A DNA stretch of 44,671 nucleotides from Streptomyces sp. Ncost-T10-10d (GCF_900091955.1 NZ_FMDF01000209.1:1-44671), one strand, 5' to 3'. Counted from the stretch's first letter, positions 7,058 to 15,383 are shown. Notes: generated by a model from the sequence alone, not told the origin. A program made the numbers and translations.

Positions 7058-8269
7058 TCAGCGCCGAGCCACGCCCTCCGCCCGCGCCGCCGCGGCCACA
7101 GCGGCCGTGACCGCAGGAGCCACCCGCTCGTCGAACGGCGACGGAATCACGTAGTCCGCCGCGAGCTCGTCGCCCACGACATCCGCCAGCGCATTCGCCG
7201 CAGCGATCTTCATACCCTCGGTGATCCGGGAGGCCCGGACCTGGAGGGCACCGGCGAAGATGCCGGGGAAGGCCAGCACATTGTTGATCTGGTTCGGGTA
7301 GTCGGAACGCCCGGTCGCCACGACGGCCGCGTACTTGTGCGCGATGTCGGGGTGGACCTCGGGGTTCGGATTCGCCATGGCGAAGACGAACGCGCCCGGT
7401 GCCATCGAGGCGACGGCCGCCTCGGGCACCGTACCGCCGGAAACCCCGATGAAGACGTCCGCGCCGGCCAGCGCGCTCTCCACCGGGCCGGAGATCCCGG
7501 CCCGGTTCGTGAGCTCGGCCAGCTCGCGCTTGACGTCCGTCAGGTCCTCGCGGTCCCGGCTGACAATGCCCTTGCGGTCGGCCACGGCGACATCGCCGAG
7601 CCCCGCCTCCAGCAGGAACTTGGCGATGGCCACCCCGGCCGCACCGGCGCCGGAGATGACGCCGCGCAGCTCGCCGAGGCTCCGGCCGGACAGCTTCGCG
7701 GCGTTGCGCAGGGCCGCGAGCGTCACGACGGCGGTGCCGTGCTGGTCGTCGTGGAAGACCGGGATGTCGAGCCGCTCCTGCAGCTTGCGCTCGATCTCGA
7801 AGCAGCGCGGCGCCGAGATGTCCTCCAGGTTCACGCCGCCGAAGGACGGCGCGAGCCGGACGACCGTCTCGACGATCTCGTCCGCGTCGGTGGTCGCGAG
7901 CGCGATCGGGACCGCGTCGACGCCGCCGAACTGCTTGAACAGAATCGCCTTGCCCTCCATCACGGGGAGGGACGCCTCGGGACCGATGTCGCCGAGGCCG
8001 AGGACCGCGGTGCCGTCCGTCACGACGGCGACGACCTGCGATTTCCAGGTGTAGTCGTGGACCAGCTCGGGATTCTCGGCGATGGCGCTGCACACCTTGG
8101 CGACGCCGGGCGTGTAGGCGAGGGACAGGTCGTCCTTGTCGCGGACGGGAACGGTGGCCTGCACGGCCATCTTGCCGCCGCGGTGAAGCGCGAAGGCCGG
8201 ATCGAACGGCTCTTCGGTGGCGTTGTCGGTGGTGCTGTCGCTGCGAGGATTGACGATCTCCGCTGCCAT
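7058..8269 (-). CDS. NAD(P)-dependent malic enzyme (bacterial short form)
   Basis: The 403-residue enzyme decarboxylates malate to pyruvate, linking the TCA cycle to gluconeogenesis and NADPH supply. Recognizable parts are the N-terminal malic domain (LSLAYTPGVAKVCSAIAENPE, catalytic Tyr; VVTDGTAVLGLGDIGPEASLPVMEGK) and the metal site (HDDQHGTAVV). The dinucleotide fold has GAGAAGVAIAKFL (about residue 205). The length is right for the phosphotransacetylase-less short form. ATG 8269 follows AAGGGG. Cofactor preference is not decided by sequence here. It is divergent from the ABC importer across a 519-bp intergenic region. Confidence 0.92.
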   Translation of the reverse strand: MAAEIVNPRSDSTTDNATEEPFDPAFALHRGGKMAVQATVPVRDKDDLSLAYTPGVAKVCSAIAENPELVHDYTWKSQVVAVVTDGTAVLGLGDIGPEASLPVMEGKAILFKQFGGVDAVPIALATTDADEIVETVVRLAPSFGGVNLEDISAPRCFEIERKLQERLDIPVFHDDQHGTAVVTLAALRNAAKLSGRSLGELRGVISGAGAAGVAIAKFLLEAGLGDVAVADRKGIVSRDREDLTDVKRELAELTNRAGISGPVESALAGADVFIGVSGGTVPEAAVASMAPGAFVFAMANPNPEVHPDIAHKYAAVVATGRSDYPNQINNVLAFPGIFAGALQVRASRITEGMKIAAANALADVVGDELAADYVIPSPFDERVAPAVTAAVAAAARAEGVARR

Positions 8270-8788
8270 GGTGTTGACCCCTTAAGTCTTCAACGTTTGA
8301 GGGTGGCCACTCCTGATTGAGGAGGGGTGGGCGGGCACCGCATACGTTCCCTGCGCCCGGCGGTTGGCCCGCCCCGGCAGGGGGACATACATACGCGCGG
8401 GCGCGCCGCACACGCGCCCTGAGCCCCGGATGAGGGGTGTAAAGGTCTTTCTTACCGGACGGACCACGTCACCGACGAGTCCATACCGACGCGGTGATGT
8501 GACTCATAGTCGAATATCTGGACAAGTCAGCCAATTGGCGAAATGACGTTCACCGGTCGAGACGCGCCGAAAATCCTCCGGTATCAAGAAGAAAACCCCA
8601 CAGATGGTCCGGCCTTGATGTACCGGCCCCTTGAGGTTCGGGGATCGCCCGTTACCCGATTTTGACATGACTGGCCCCCTGTTTGGGCAAATTCGAATGG
8701 CAAGATGCCGTAATCGCACAGGGCGGCGACATCCGACATCGCGTGTCATACCGCCTGCACCACCCTCACCTGCCGGAGGAACCCGATC
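8270..8788. promoter_or_regulatory. Divergent intergenic region, malic enzyme / ABC importer
   Basis: These 519 bp contain no supportable gene and are less GC-rich than the flanks from about 8440. A TTGACA hexamer at 8662-8667 is a reasonable -35 for the importer, but the expected -10 position is weak. On the minus strand CTGACT, 16 bases, TATGAG (about 8528 to 8501) is a possible malic-enzyme promoter. CCAATTGG (8531-8538) is a perfect 8-bp palindrome next to it. A GGAGGA ribosome-binding site lies just before the importer start. I see no riboswitch fold. Confidence 0.4.
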
Positions 8789-9739
8789 ATGACCGCAAGC
8801 ACCACACGTCGTACGGCCGCGAAGTCCCGGATTGCAGCGGTCGGCGCCATCGCGGTCGCCGGCACCATGCTGCTGACCGCCTGTGGCGACCAGACCAAGA
8901 GCGGGAACAACAACTCCAGCTCGACGAAGGGCTCCGCGGCCGCCGATCTCCTGCCGCCGGAGATCAAGGCCAAGGGCGTCATCAAGGTCGGCTCGGACAT
9001 CGCGTACCCGCCGGTCGAGTTCAAGGACAAGTCGGGCGAGACGGTCGGCATCGACCCCGACCTCGGTGCCGCGCTCGGCAAGGAGCTCGGCGTGACGTTC
9101 CAGTTCGAGAACGGCACGTTCGACACGCTGATCACCGGCCTGCGCTCCAAGCGCTACGACCTGGCGATGTCGGCGATGACCGACACCAAGGACCGCCAGG
9201 AGGGCATCGACTCCGACACCAAGAAGAAGGTCGGCGAGGGAGTCGACTTCGTCGACTACTTCACCGCCGGTGTCTCGATCTACACCAGGAAGGGCGACGA
9301 CCAGGGCATCAAGACCTGGGCGGACCTCTGCGGCAAGAAGATCGCCGTCCAGCGCGGCACGGTCTCGCACGACCTCGCCAAGTCCGAGTCGAAGAAGTGT
9401 ACGGGCGGCAAGAAGATCGCCATGGAGACGTTCGACAACGACCTGGAGGCCCAGACCCGGCTGCGCAGCGGCGGCGCCGACGCCGGCTCCTCCGACTTCC
9501 CGGTGGCCGCGTACGCGGTGAAGACCTCGGGCGGCGGCAAGGACTTCGAGCTGGTCGGCGAGCAGGTCGAGGCCGCCCCGTACGGCATCGCCGTCGCCAA
9601 GGGCAACGACCAGCTGGCCAAGGCCGTTCAGGCGGCCCTGGACGCGATCATCAAGAGCGGCGAGTACGGGAAGATCATCTCCAAGTGGGGCGTCGAGGCC
9701 GGCGCGGTCACCGAGGCCAAGCTGAACGGCGGATCCTGA
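8789..9739 (+). CDS. Amino-acid ABC transporter, lipoprotein substrate-binding subunit
   Basis: The 316-residue lipoprotein has an Arg-rich n-region, a hydrophobic core and a lipobox ending at Cys32 (MLLTAC). A Ser/Asn/Gly-rich linker follows. The mature part is a family 3 periplasmic-binding fold (IKVGSDIAYPPVEFKD...GIDPDLGAALGKELG near residues 64-105; FDTLITGLRSKRYDLAMSAMTDT). This class binds polar or charged amino acids such as Glu, Gln, Arg or cystine. The ligand is not determined here. It is first in a three-gene importer operon. The start at ATG 8789 is fixed by GGAGGA just upstream. Confidence 0.88.
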   Translation: MTASTTRRTAAKSRIAAVGAIAVAGTMLLTACGDQTKSGNNNSSSTKGSAAADLLPPEIKAKGVIKVGSDIAYPPVEFKDKSGETVGIDPDLGAALGKELGVTFQFENGTFDTLITGLRSKRYDLAMSAMTDTKDRQEGIDSDTKKKVGEGVDFVDYFTAGVSIYTRKGDDQGIKTWADLCGKKIAVQRGTVSHDLAKSESKKCTGGKKIAMETFDNDLEAQTRLRSGGADAGSSDFPVAAYAVKTSGGGKDFELVGEQVEAAPYGIAVAKGNDQLAKAVQAALDAIIKSGEYGKIISKWGVEAGAVTEAKLNGGS

Positions 9740-9768
9740 AACGGCTCCGGCGCGGAAAGGCTCTTCCT

Positions 9769-10719
9769 GTGACTGACATCAAGAAGACGGGCCCGGCCGA
9801 CCGGCCGCCCATATCCCTCACCCCGGCGGCCGGACCGGAGGCGATCAAGGCCATTCCGGTCCGGCACTACGGCCGGTACGTCTCGGCCGTCATCGCCATC
9901 GCCGCACTCGTCGCGATCATCTACGCCTTCAGCCAGGGCAGGATCAACTGGGGTGCGGTCCCCGACTACTTCTTCGACGACCGCATCATCAAGGGCGTCG
10001 GCCAGACCCTGCTGCTGACCGCCCTGTCGATGGTGATCGGCATCGTCGGCGGCGTCCTGCTGGCCGTCATGCGGCTGTCGAGGAACCCGGTGACCTCGTC
10101 GATCGCCTGGTTCTACATCTGGTTCTTCCGCGGCACCCCGGTCCTGGTCCAGCTGTTCGTCTGGTTCAACCTGGGTCTGGTCTTCGAGTACATCAACCTC
10201 GGACCGATCTACAAGGACTACTGGTCGAGCTTCATGACGCCGTTGCTGACGGCGCTGCTCGGCCTGGGGCTCAACGAGGCCGCCTACATGGCGGAGATCT
10301 GCCGTGCGGGGCTGCTCTCGGTCGACGAGGGCCAGACGGAGGCGTCGCACGCGCTGGGCATGAGCCACGGCAAGACCCTGCGGCGCGTCGTGATCCCGCA
10401 GGCGATGCGGGTGATCGTGCCGCCGACGGGCAATGAAGTCATCAACATGCTCAAGACGACGTCGCTGGTGGCGGCCGTGCAGTTCTACGAACTGTTCAAG
10501 TACGCCCAGGACATCGGACAGTCGTCCGGAGCTCCGGTCGAGATGTACTTCCTGGCCGCGGCCTGGTACTTGATCATGACCTCGGTGCTGAGCATCGGCC
10601 AGTTCTACCTGGAGCGGTACTACGCACGCGGGTCGAGCCGCAGCCTGCCGCCCACCCCGCTGCAGAAGGTCAGGGCCAACCTGCTGTCCCTGGGCCGCCC
10701 GAAGGGAGGCATGGCATGA
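9769..10719 (+). CDS. Amino-acid ABC transporter permease
   Basis: The 316-residue inner-membrane permease belongs to the His/Glu/Gln/Arg/opine family. It has an N-terminal cytoplasmic segment, then about five membrane helices (e.g. YVSAVIAIAALVAIIYAF near residue 40; QTLLLTALSMVIGIVGGVLL near 80). The EAA loop reads EASHALGMSHGKTLRRVVIPQAMRV (about residues 187-211) and docks the ATPase. I chose GTG 9769 because GGAAAGG precedes it and the family N-terminus starts there. The frame is open further upstream, but only as a shadow of the binding-protein gene. It overlaps the ATPase gene by 4 bp (ATGA). Confidence 0.88.
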   Translation: MTDIKKTGPADRPPISLTPAAGPEAIKAIPVRHYGRYVSAVIAIAALVAIIYAFSQGRINWGAVPDYFFDDRIIKGVGQTLLLTALSMVIGIVGGVLLAVMRLSRNPVTSSIAWFYIWFFRGTPVLVQLFVWFNLGLVFEYINLGPIYKDYWSSFMTPLLTALLGLGLNEAAYMAEICRAGLLSVDEGQTEASHALGMSHGKTLRRVVIPQAMRVIVPPTGNEVINMLKTTSLVAAVQFYELFKYAQDIGQSSGAPVEMYFLAAAWYLIMTSVLSIGQFYLERYYARGSSRSLPPTPLQKVRANLLSLGRPKGGMA

Positions 10720-11477
10720 CCGCCATGGTGAAGGCCGAGGGCGTCCACAAGTCCTTCGGCGCCGCGCACATTCTCAAGGGCATCGACCTGGAGGTCGCCC
10801 CGCGCGAGGTCTTCTGTCTGATCGGCCCGTCCGGTTCCGGCAAGTCGACCTTCCTGCGGTGCATCAACCACCTGGAGCAGATCAACGCCGGCCGGCTGTA
10901 CGTCGACGGCGAGCTGGTGGGCTACCGCCAGAAGGGCGACAAGCTCTACGAACTCAAGGACAGCGAAGTCGCTCTGAAGCGCCGGGACATCGGCATGGTC
11001 TTCCAGCGCTTCAACCTCTTCCCTCATATGACGGCGATCGAGAACGTCATGGAGGCCCCGGTCCAGGTCAAGGGCGAGGCGAAGGCAGTGGCCAGGGCCC
11101 GGGCAGAGCGGCTGCTGGACCGGGTGGGCCTGGCCGACAAGGCCAAGAACTACCCCTCCCAGCTCTCCGGCGGCCAGCAGCAGCGGGTGGCCATCGCCCG
11201 CGCCCTGGCCATGGAGCCGAAGCTGATGCTCTTCGACGAACCGACGTCGGCGCTCGACCCGGAGCTGGTGGGCGATGTCCTGGACGTCATGCGCGGTCTC
11301 GCGGAGGACGGCATGACGATGATCGTCGTGACCCATGAGATGGGCTTCGCCCGTGAGGTCGGCGATGCGCTGGTCTTCATGGACGACGGCGTGGTGGTCG
11401 AGTCTGGCCACCCGCGCGACGTACTGACCGACCCGCAGCACGACCGGACGAAGTCGTTCCTGTCGAAGGTGCTCTAA
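10716..11477 (+). CDS. Amino-acid ABC transporter ATP-binding protein
   Basis: The 253-residue ATPase energizes the importer. It has Walker A GPSGSGKST (about residues 38-46), a Q-loop (VFQRFNLFPHM), the signature LSGGQQQRVAIARAL (about 149-163), Walker B LMLFDEPTSALDPE (about 169-182) and the switch His in VTHEMGFA. The ATGA overlap with the permease stop gives translational coupling. Family members of this size transport polar amino acids. A strong terminator follows 11 bp after the stop. Confidence 0.92.
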   Translation: MTAMVKAEGVHKSFGAAHILKGIDLEVAPREVFCLIGPSGSGKSTFLRCINHLEQINAGRLYVDGELVGYRQKGDKLYELKDSEVALKRRDIGMVFQRFNLFPHMTAIENVMEAPVQVKGEAKAVARARAERLLDRVGLADKAKNYPSQLSGGQQQRVAIARALAMEPKLMLFDEPTSALDPELVGDVLDVMRGLAEDGMTMIVVTHEMGFAREVGDALVFMDDGVVVESGHPRDVLTDPQHDRTKSFLSKVL

Positions 11478-11487
11478 CAGCGCAGAA

Positions 11488-11527
11488 GGAGGGCGGTACG
11501 GACCGATCCGGGTCCGCACCGCCCTCC
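11488..11527. terminator. Strong terminator after the ABC importer operon
   Basis: A 17-bp stem pairs 11488-11504 with 11511-11527, with a single A-C mismatch, around a 6-base loop (GATCCG). It sits between the importer and the convergent membrane-protein gene ending at 11566, so it probably works in both directions. Confidence 0.75.
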
Positions 11528-11565
11528 TCTCCGTGCCCCTGCCCCTGCCCTCTGCTTTCTGTTCT

Positions 11566-12333
11566 CTACTTCTTCGGCATCAGTTCCGGGCTGAGCATCA
11601 GGGTCCGCAGCTGGGCGCGGGTGAGCGGCGGGGTCTTGAGGAGCGGGCCCTGCGCCTGCTTGCTCTTGAGACCGGTGCTGTCGCGGACGGCCAGCAGCCC
11701 GCCGTCCTTCAGGGTGAGCCGGCCGACGAGCTCGGGCCCCCACAGGGGTGTGCCCCCGTACTTCATCGGGTCGCTCCAGATGGTCAGCACCCGCCCGTCC
11801 GGGAGCTCCTCGCGTACACAGTCCGCCGGACGATGCTCCCCACGGTTCGCCTTGCACAGATCCTCGGCCGGATCGAGTCCGCCGAACTTCTTCGCGACGG
11901 ACTCCGCGGCCATCATGCTGACGGTGAGATAGCCGACGCCGCCGTCCCTGCGGACGGCGTACTGCCCGTCCAGCGGCCCCACCGGGTGTTCCTTGGCCTG
12001 CTCGGGGGTGGCGTTCTTGACGATGACGGCCAGCGAGACCTGTTCGACGCTCCCCACGTCCTTGGGCAGCAGCTTGACCAGCTGCTCGGCCCTGCCGGTG
12101 TTCCCCGCGAGCTCGGCCGGGGCCGCCACCGACGACTCCTTCGGCTTCGTCGCCGAGGCGAGGCCCGGTACCGCGACGACTCCGGCGGCGACCACGGCGA
12201 GTGCGGCCGCCGATACGGTGACCCGGCGCCGCAGTCGCACCCGGGCGGCTCGGGCGTACACCGCCTGGGTGGAGATGACCGGCTGTCCCGCGTCCGCGGC
12301 AACCCGCCCCAACAGCTCATGCACGTCGTTCAT
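11566..12333 (-). CDS. Membrane-anchored ECF-sigma partner protein (putative anti-sigma factor)
   Basis: The 255-residue protein has a short cytoplasmic N-terminus (MNDVHELLGRVAADAGQPV), one membrane helix at about residues 37-58 (VTVSAAALAVVAAGVVAVPGL) and an extracytoplasmic domain of about 190 residues. Its ATG at 12333 overlaps the ECF sigma stop by 4 bp (ATGA), the classical arrangement of a sigma factor and its membrane regulator. I see no HxxxCxxC zinc anti-sigma motif, so direct sigma binding is inferred from context. The outer domain contains two Cys residues (DLCKANRGEHRPADC) that could form a disulfide. It may alternatively be a lineage-specific cell-envelope protein. Confidence 0.7.
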   Translation of the reverse strand: MNDVHELLGRVAADAGQPVISTQAVYARAARVRLRRRVTVSAAALAVVAAGVVAVPGLASATKPKESSVAAPAELAGNTGRAEQLVKLLPKDVGSVEQVSLAVIVKNATPEQAKEHPVGPLDGQYAVRRDGGVGYLTVSMMAAESVAKKFGGLDPAEDLCKANRGEHRPADCVREELPDGRVLTIWSDPMKYGGTPLWGPELVGRLTLKDGGLLAVRDSTGLKSKQAQGPLLKTPPLTRAQLRTLMLSPELMPKK

Positions 12334-12818
12334 ACGAACTCCTCTGCCATCTCGGCGCGCAGCGCCGCCAACCCCCGAGCCGCGTGGCTCTTGACCGTGT
12401 TCTCCCGCATCCCGAGCAGCTCGGCCGCGGCCTCGACGCTCAGGTCCTCCCAGTAGCGCAGCACCAGTACGGCTCGCTGCTTGGCCGTGAGCCGGGCGAG
12501 GGCCGCCCGCACCGCGAGGCCGGTGTCCGTGTCGAGCGCATGGCCCGCGCGGTCGGGCAGTTCGCCGTACGACTGTTCGCGCCGCCAGAACCGGCGGCGG
12601 GCCGCGATGTAGGTGTTGACCAGGGTCTTGCGTGCGTACGCCTCGATGTTGTCGAGCCGCCCGTACCGCCGTCCGCCGAGCACCACTTTGACCAGCGTCG
12701 CCTGGACCAGGTCCTCGGCCTCGTGCCGGTCGCCGCACAGCAGGTACGCGCTGCGGAACAGCGCGGTACGTCTGCCCTCGACGAAGGCGTGCAGCGCGGC
12801 ATCATCATCGATCCGCAT
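12330..12818 (-). CDS. SigE-family (Streptomyces type) ECF RNA polymerase sigma factor
   Basis: The 162-residue protein has sigma region 2 (FRSAYLLCGDRHEAEDLVQATLVKVV, then the -10-recognition helix with NIEAYARKTLVNTYIAARRR) and region 4 (LTAKQRAVLVLRYWEDLSVEAAAELLGMRENTVKSH, HTH at about 125-148). The size and motif spacing fit the Streptomyces SigE-like subfamily of ECF factors. It is not the classical cell-wall sigE. It is first in a two-gene operon with the overlapping membrane protein that probably controls it. No matching autoregulated promoter could be assigned by eye. Confidence 0.88.
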   Translation of the reverse strand: MRIDDDAALHAFVEGRRTALFRSAYLLCGDRHEAEDLVQATLVKVVLGGRRYGRLDNIEAYARKTLVNTYIAARRRFWRREQSYGELPDRAGHALDTDTGLAVRAALARLTAKQRAVLVLRYWEDLSVEAAAELLGMRENTVKSHAARGLAALRAEMAEEFV

Positions 12819-12919
12819 CGGCGCCCCTCTCCGGGCCCGCGGGTGCGGACCGTCTCACCCTTCCAGTGCGGTGGGACGCACAGCGGGTTGCAGCAGGGGA
12901 CAGAAAAACGGAAGAGGCA

Positions 12920-12939
12920 GTACGGGCCACTGCCCGTAC
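12920..12939 (-). terminator. Intrinsic terminator after the methyltransferase gene
   Basis: GTACGGGC (12920-12927) pairs perfectly with GCCCGTAC (12932-12939) around loop CACT, 25 bp past the stop on the minus strand. A run containing CCGTTTTTC follows on that strand, an unusually complete intrinsic terminator for this genome. Confidence 0.65.
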
Positions 12940-12963
12940 CGCCCGTTCCTGGGCATACCGCCG

Positions 12964-13725
12964 CTACTTCACCGCCAGCACCAGGGTGTCCGACGGCGAC
13001 GCCCAGACGGCCCGCGCCTCGCCGAACCCCGCCTCGCGCAGGGTGTCGGCGTGCCACCGCACGGACGGCATGTCGCCGTCCGCGTGCTCGCCGTAGATCT
13101 TGTACCGCTCCGCGGTCGGCCCGGCGAGGACCGGGTCCTTGGCGGCGAGGGCCCACCAGTCCGCCCAGTCGAGAGCGCCCTGGGCCTTGGCGCGGTCCAT
13201 GGTTGCGTGGCGATGGGCGCGTTCGGCCGCGTTGATACGGGGGGTCTCGGTGTCGATCATGTGGTCGGCGTTCATGAACAGCCCACCCTCCCTGACGAGC
13301 CCGCCGATCCGCCGGTAGAGCGCGGTCAGCGGTTCGGAGTGCAGCCAGTGCAGGGCGGTGGCGGTGAGGACGGCGTCGTACGACTCGTGCGGCAACTTCC
13401 CTGCCCAGTCCGGGTCCTTGAGGTCGGCGGTGACGAAGCTGACGCGCTCGTCGCCGTCGAAGTGGCCGCGGGCGATGGCCAGGAGCGCCGGGTCGAGGTC
13501 GACGCCCGTGCTGGTGGCCTCGGGGAACCGCTTGAGCAGCCGGTCCGTAATACTTCCCGTACCGCATGCGAGGTCGAGCACTCTCGGTCGAGGCCCGACA
13601 ATGGCCTCGACCATGTCCAGCATCACCCGGAACCGTTCCTCGCGGTCGGGCATGTACCACTCCTGCTGCCGGTCCCAGCTCGCCTGCCAGGCCGCCCAGT
13701 CAGTACCTGTCGTTGTCTCCACCAC
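12964..13725 (-). CDS. Class I SAM-dependent methyltransferase
   Basis: The 253-residue enzyme has the Rossmann-type methyltransferase core. Motif I is VLDLACGTGSITDRLL (about residues 50-65). The acidic residue ending strand 2 is in GVDLDPALLAIARG, followed by FVTADLKD and the DAVLTATALHWLH strand. It resembles trans-aconitate/ubiquinone-type small-molecule methyltransferases, with no substrate assignment. I chose GTG 13725 rather than the longer in-frame ATG because GGGAGG sits 6 bases upstream of it. It is divergent from the CGNR regulator gene across about 90 bp containing an ATGTAAT/ATTACAT dyad. Confidence 0.85.
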   Translation of the reverse strand: MVETTTGTDWAAWQASWDRQQEWYMPDREERFRVMLDMVEAIVGPRPRVLDLACGTGSITDRLLKRFPEATSTGVDLDPALLAIARGHFDGDERVSFVTADLKDPDWAGKLPHESYDAVLTATALHWLHSEPLTALYRRIGGLVREGGLFMNADHMIDTETPRINAAERAHRHATMDRAKAQGALDWADWWALAAKDPVLAGPTAERYKIYGEHADGDMPSVRWHADTLREAGFGEARAVWASPSDTLVLAVK

Positions 13726-13737
13726 GAGGAACCTCCC

Positions 13738-13772
13738 ATGTAATACCCTGGAACGAGAAAAGCCCATTACAT
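13738..13772. promoter_or_regulatory. ATGTAAT-N21-ATTACAT dyad in a divergent promoter
   Basis: Perfect 7-bp inverted arms lie at 13738-13744 and 13766-13772, between the methyltransferase and CGNR genes. The arms are AT-rich against a GC-rich background. The CGNR protein is the obvious candidate binder, so this may be an autoregulatory operator. The arms could also contribute -10 hexamers for both directions. Confidence 0.4.
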
Positions 13773-13815
13773 CGTTCGCTGCATCGACTTTAGACCGACG
13801 CCGTAAGGACTACAA

Positions 13816-14445
13816 GTGGAATTGGCCTATTACTCGGACTATGCCGTGCGTCTGGTCAACACCGAGGAGCCGGACCGCAACAAGGACTCCCTCACCTCCG
13901 TCGAGGCGGTCCGCGAGCTGTTCGGCGCCAACCGACAGGCGGCCCGGCGGGCGACCGACGCGGATGTGACCCGTTTCCGGTCCGTACGGGCACGGCTGCG
14001 CGCGGTCTTCGAGGCGGCCGACGGCGGTGACGAGACACTCGCCGTCGACCTGCTCAACTCACTGCTGCTGGAGTTCCCGGTCAGCCCGCAGATCTCCGGA
14101 CACGATCTCCGCGACGAGGACGGCAAGCCGGACTGGCACATGCACCTGGCCGACCACCCGTCGAACGCGACGGCCGGGTACGCCGCCATCGCGGCGATGG
14201 GCCTCGCCTTCCATCTCACCTCGTACGGTGTGGACCGGCTCGGCCTGTGCGAGGCGGCGCCGTGCCGCAACGCCTACCTCGACACCTCGACCAACCGCTC
14301 CCGCCGCTACTGCTCGGACCGCTGCGCGACCCGCGCCAACGTGGCCGCCTACCGGGCCCGCAAGCGCCTGGAGACGGAACGGGCCGCCGACACCGGCCGC
14401 AGCGCGGAGACCGCCCAGGTCACCACACCCCACAGCGACCGCTGA
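13816..14445 (+). CDS. CGNR zinc-finger / ABATE domain transcriptional regulator
   Basis: The 209-residue protein has an N-terminal ABATE-type helical domain (DYAVRLVNTEEPDRNKDSL...) and a C-terminal CGNR zinc finger. The latter contains LCEAAPCRNAYLDTSTNRS-type spacing (about residues 150-168) followed by RRYCSDRCATRANVAAYRAR. Four Cys residues (two CxxxxC or CxxxC pairs) likely bind zinc. Such proteins are putative DNA-binding regulators. GTG 13816 is preceded by TAAGGA. The last 97 bp overlap the 3' end of the convergent sodX gene, an antisense overlap of two real coding regions. Confidence 0.85.
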   Translation: MELAYYSDYAVRLVNTEEPDRNKDSLTSVEAVRELFGANRQAARRATDADVTRFRSVRARLRAVFEAADGGDETLAVDLLNSLLLEFPVSPQISGHDLRDEDGKPDWHMHLADHPSNATAGYAAIAAMGLAFHLTSYGVDRLGLCEAAPCRNAYLDTSTNRSRRYCSDRCATRANVAAYRARKRLETERAADTGRSAETAQVTTPHSDR

Positions 14446-14807
14446 TCCTTCTTCAGCGGCCGGTAGCGCGCCCGGACCCTGGCCAGCACGAGCTCCTCGG
14501 GCACCGTCCCGTAATCCGTGCTGTCACCGCCCGCGAAGGTGTTGTCGGCCAGCACCCACCAGCCGCCCCGACGGCGCTCGGTGGCCCGCTTGACGATCAG
14601 CAGATCCTGCTGGAACGGATGGCGCAGAATCACCACGTCTCCGGGGCGTACCGCCGCCCCGTACTGCACGAGCAGCCAGTCCCCGTCGTGGAGCGTGGGC
14701 ACCATCGACGGCCCCGTCACCTCCACCACCTGGAACGGCACGCGCGCAGCCAGCCCTCGCCCGGGCTGCTCCTGCGTCAGCTCAGGCAACTCCGGCACCT
14801 CCCGCAT
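14349..14807 (-). CDS. sodX: Nickel-type superoxide dismutase maturation protease
   Basis: The S24/S26 signal-peptidase-like protein has the catalytic Ser in VTGPSMVPTLHDGDWLLV and the general-base Lys in DLLIVKRATERR, with the C-terminal box LADNTFAGGDSTDYG. It removes the SodN propeptide to expose the nickel-binding His1. The gene is divergent from sodN and separated by about 180 bp, the standard arrangement. I prefer ATG 14807 (152 residues, GGGGAGG upstream). An in-frame ATG at 14864 would add an unusual MYGTLYGTVYWTD segment encoded by a 12-bp tandem repeat. The tail, ending RRLRAR, runs 97 bp into the CGNR gene and matches my memory of homologues, so the overlap is probably genuine. Confidence 0.87.
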   Translation of the reverse strand: MREVPELPELTQEQPGRGLAARVPFQVVEVTGPSMVPTLHDGDWLLVQYGAAVRPGDVVILRHPFQQDLLIVKRATERRRGGWWVLADNTFAGGDSTDYGTVPEELVLARVRARYRPLKKDQRSLWGVVTWAVSALRPVSAARSVSRRLRAR

Positions 14808-14827
14808 CTCTCCGGCACCTCCCCGGT

Positions 14828-14863
14828 CCGTCCAGTACACCGTCCCGTACAGCGTTCCGTACA
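14828..14863. repeat. Three tandem 12-bp repeats upstream of sodX
   Basis: CCGTCCAGTACA, CCGTCCCGTACA and GCGTTCCGTACA follow head to tail with no gap (14828-14863). They lie in the sodX-sodN divergent region, or in the first codons of sodX if the longer start is used (tetrapeptides YGTL, YGTV, YWTD). They may be a regulator-binding array or a coding repeat. Confidence 0.7.
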
Positions 14864-14987
14864 TTCGGCCACTGGTCCCATCCTCACCCTGGACTTTTGG
14901 CCTAAGCCCCTGGGGGCACCCACTGAATCCCGCCTCTCACGGAGTAATGTCCCACCTGAGAAGACGATCACGAGGAAGGACAGCTCA

Positions 14988-15383
14988 ATGCTTTCCCGCC
15001 TGTTTGCCCCCAAGGTGAAGGTCAGCGCCCACTGCGACCTGCCCTGCGGCGTGTACGACCCGGCCCAGGCCCGCATCGAGGCGGAGTCCGTCAAGGCCGT
15101 CCAGGAGAAGTACCAGGCCAACGAGGACCCGCACTTCCGGGCCCGCGCGGTGGTCATCAAGGAGCAGCGCGCCGAGCTCGCCAAGCACCACGTCTCGGTG
15201 CTGTGGAGCGACTACTTCAAGCCCCCGCACTTCGAGAAGTACCCGGAGCTGCACCAGCTGGTCAACGACGCCCTGAAGGCGCTGTCGGCCGCGAAGGCCT
15301 CCACGGACCCGGCGACGGGCCAGAAGGCGCTGGACTACATCGCCCAGATCGACAAGATCTTCTGGGAGACCAAGAAGGCCTGA
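14988..15383 (+). CDS. sodN: Nickel superoxide dismutase precursor
   Basis: The 131-residue precursor has a 14-residue leader (MLSRLFAPKVKVSA) followed by the nickel hook HCDLPCG. After cleavage by SodX, the amino group and imidazole of His1, Cys2 and Cys6 bind Ni. The enzyme dismutates superoxide as a homohexamer in the cytoplasm. The helical body (EEKYQANEDPHF-like, YFKPPHFEKYP...) is typical and the length is normal. A strong AGGAAGGA precedes the ATG. The last codons (ETKKA-stop) form one copy of a 21-bp direct repeat that bounds an inserted element. The natural terminator now lies 2.6 kb away at 18008. Confidence 0.96.
   Translation: MLSRLFAPKVKVSAHCDLPCGVYDPAQARIEAESVKAVQEKYQANEDPHFRARAVVIKEQRAELAKHHVSVLWSDYFKPPHFEKYPELHQLVNDALKALSAAKASTDPATGQKALDYIAQIDKIFWETKKA

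Noticed and set aside
8683..9768. Upstream extension of the permease frame
   Set aside because: It is a shadow of the binding-protein gene; the permease family N-terminus and a ribosome-binding site place the start at 9769.
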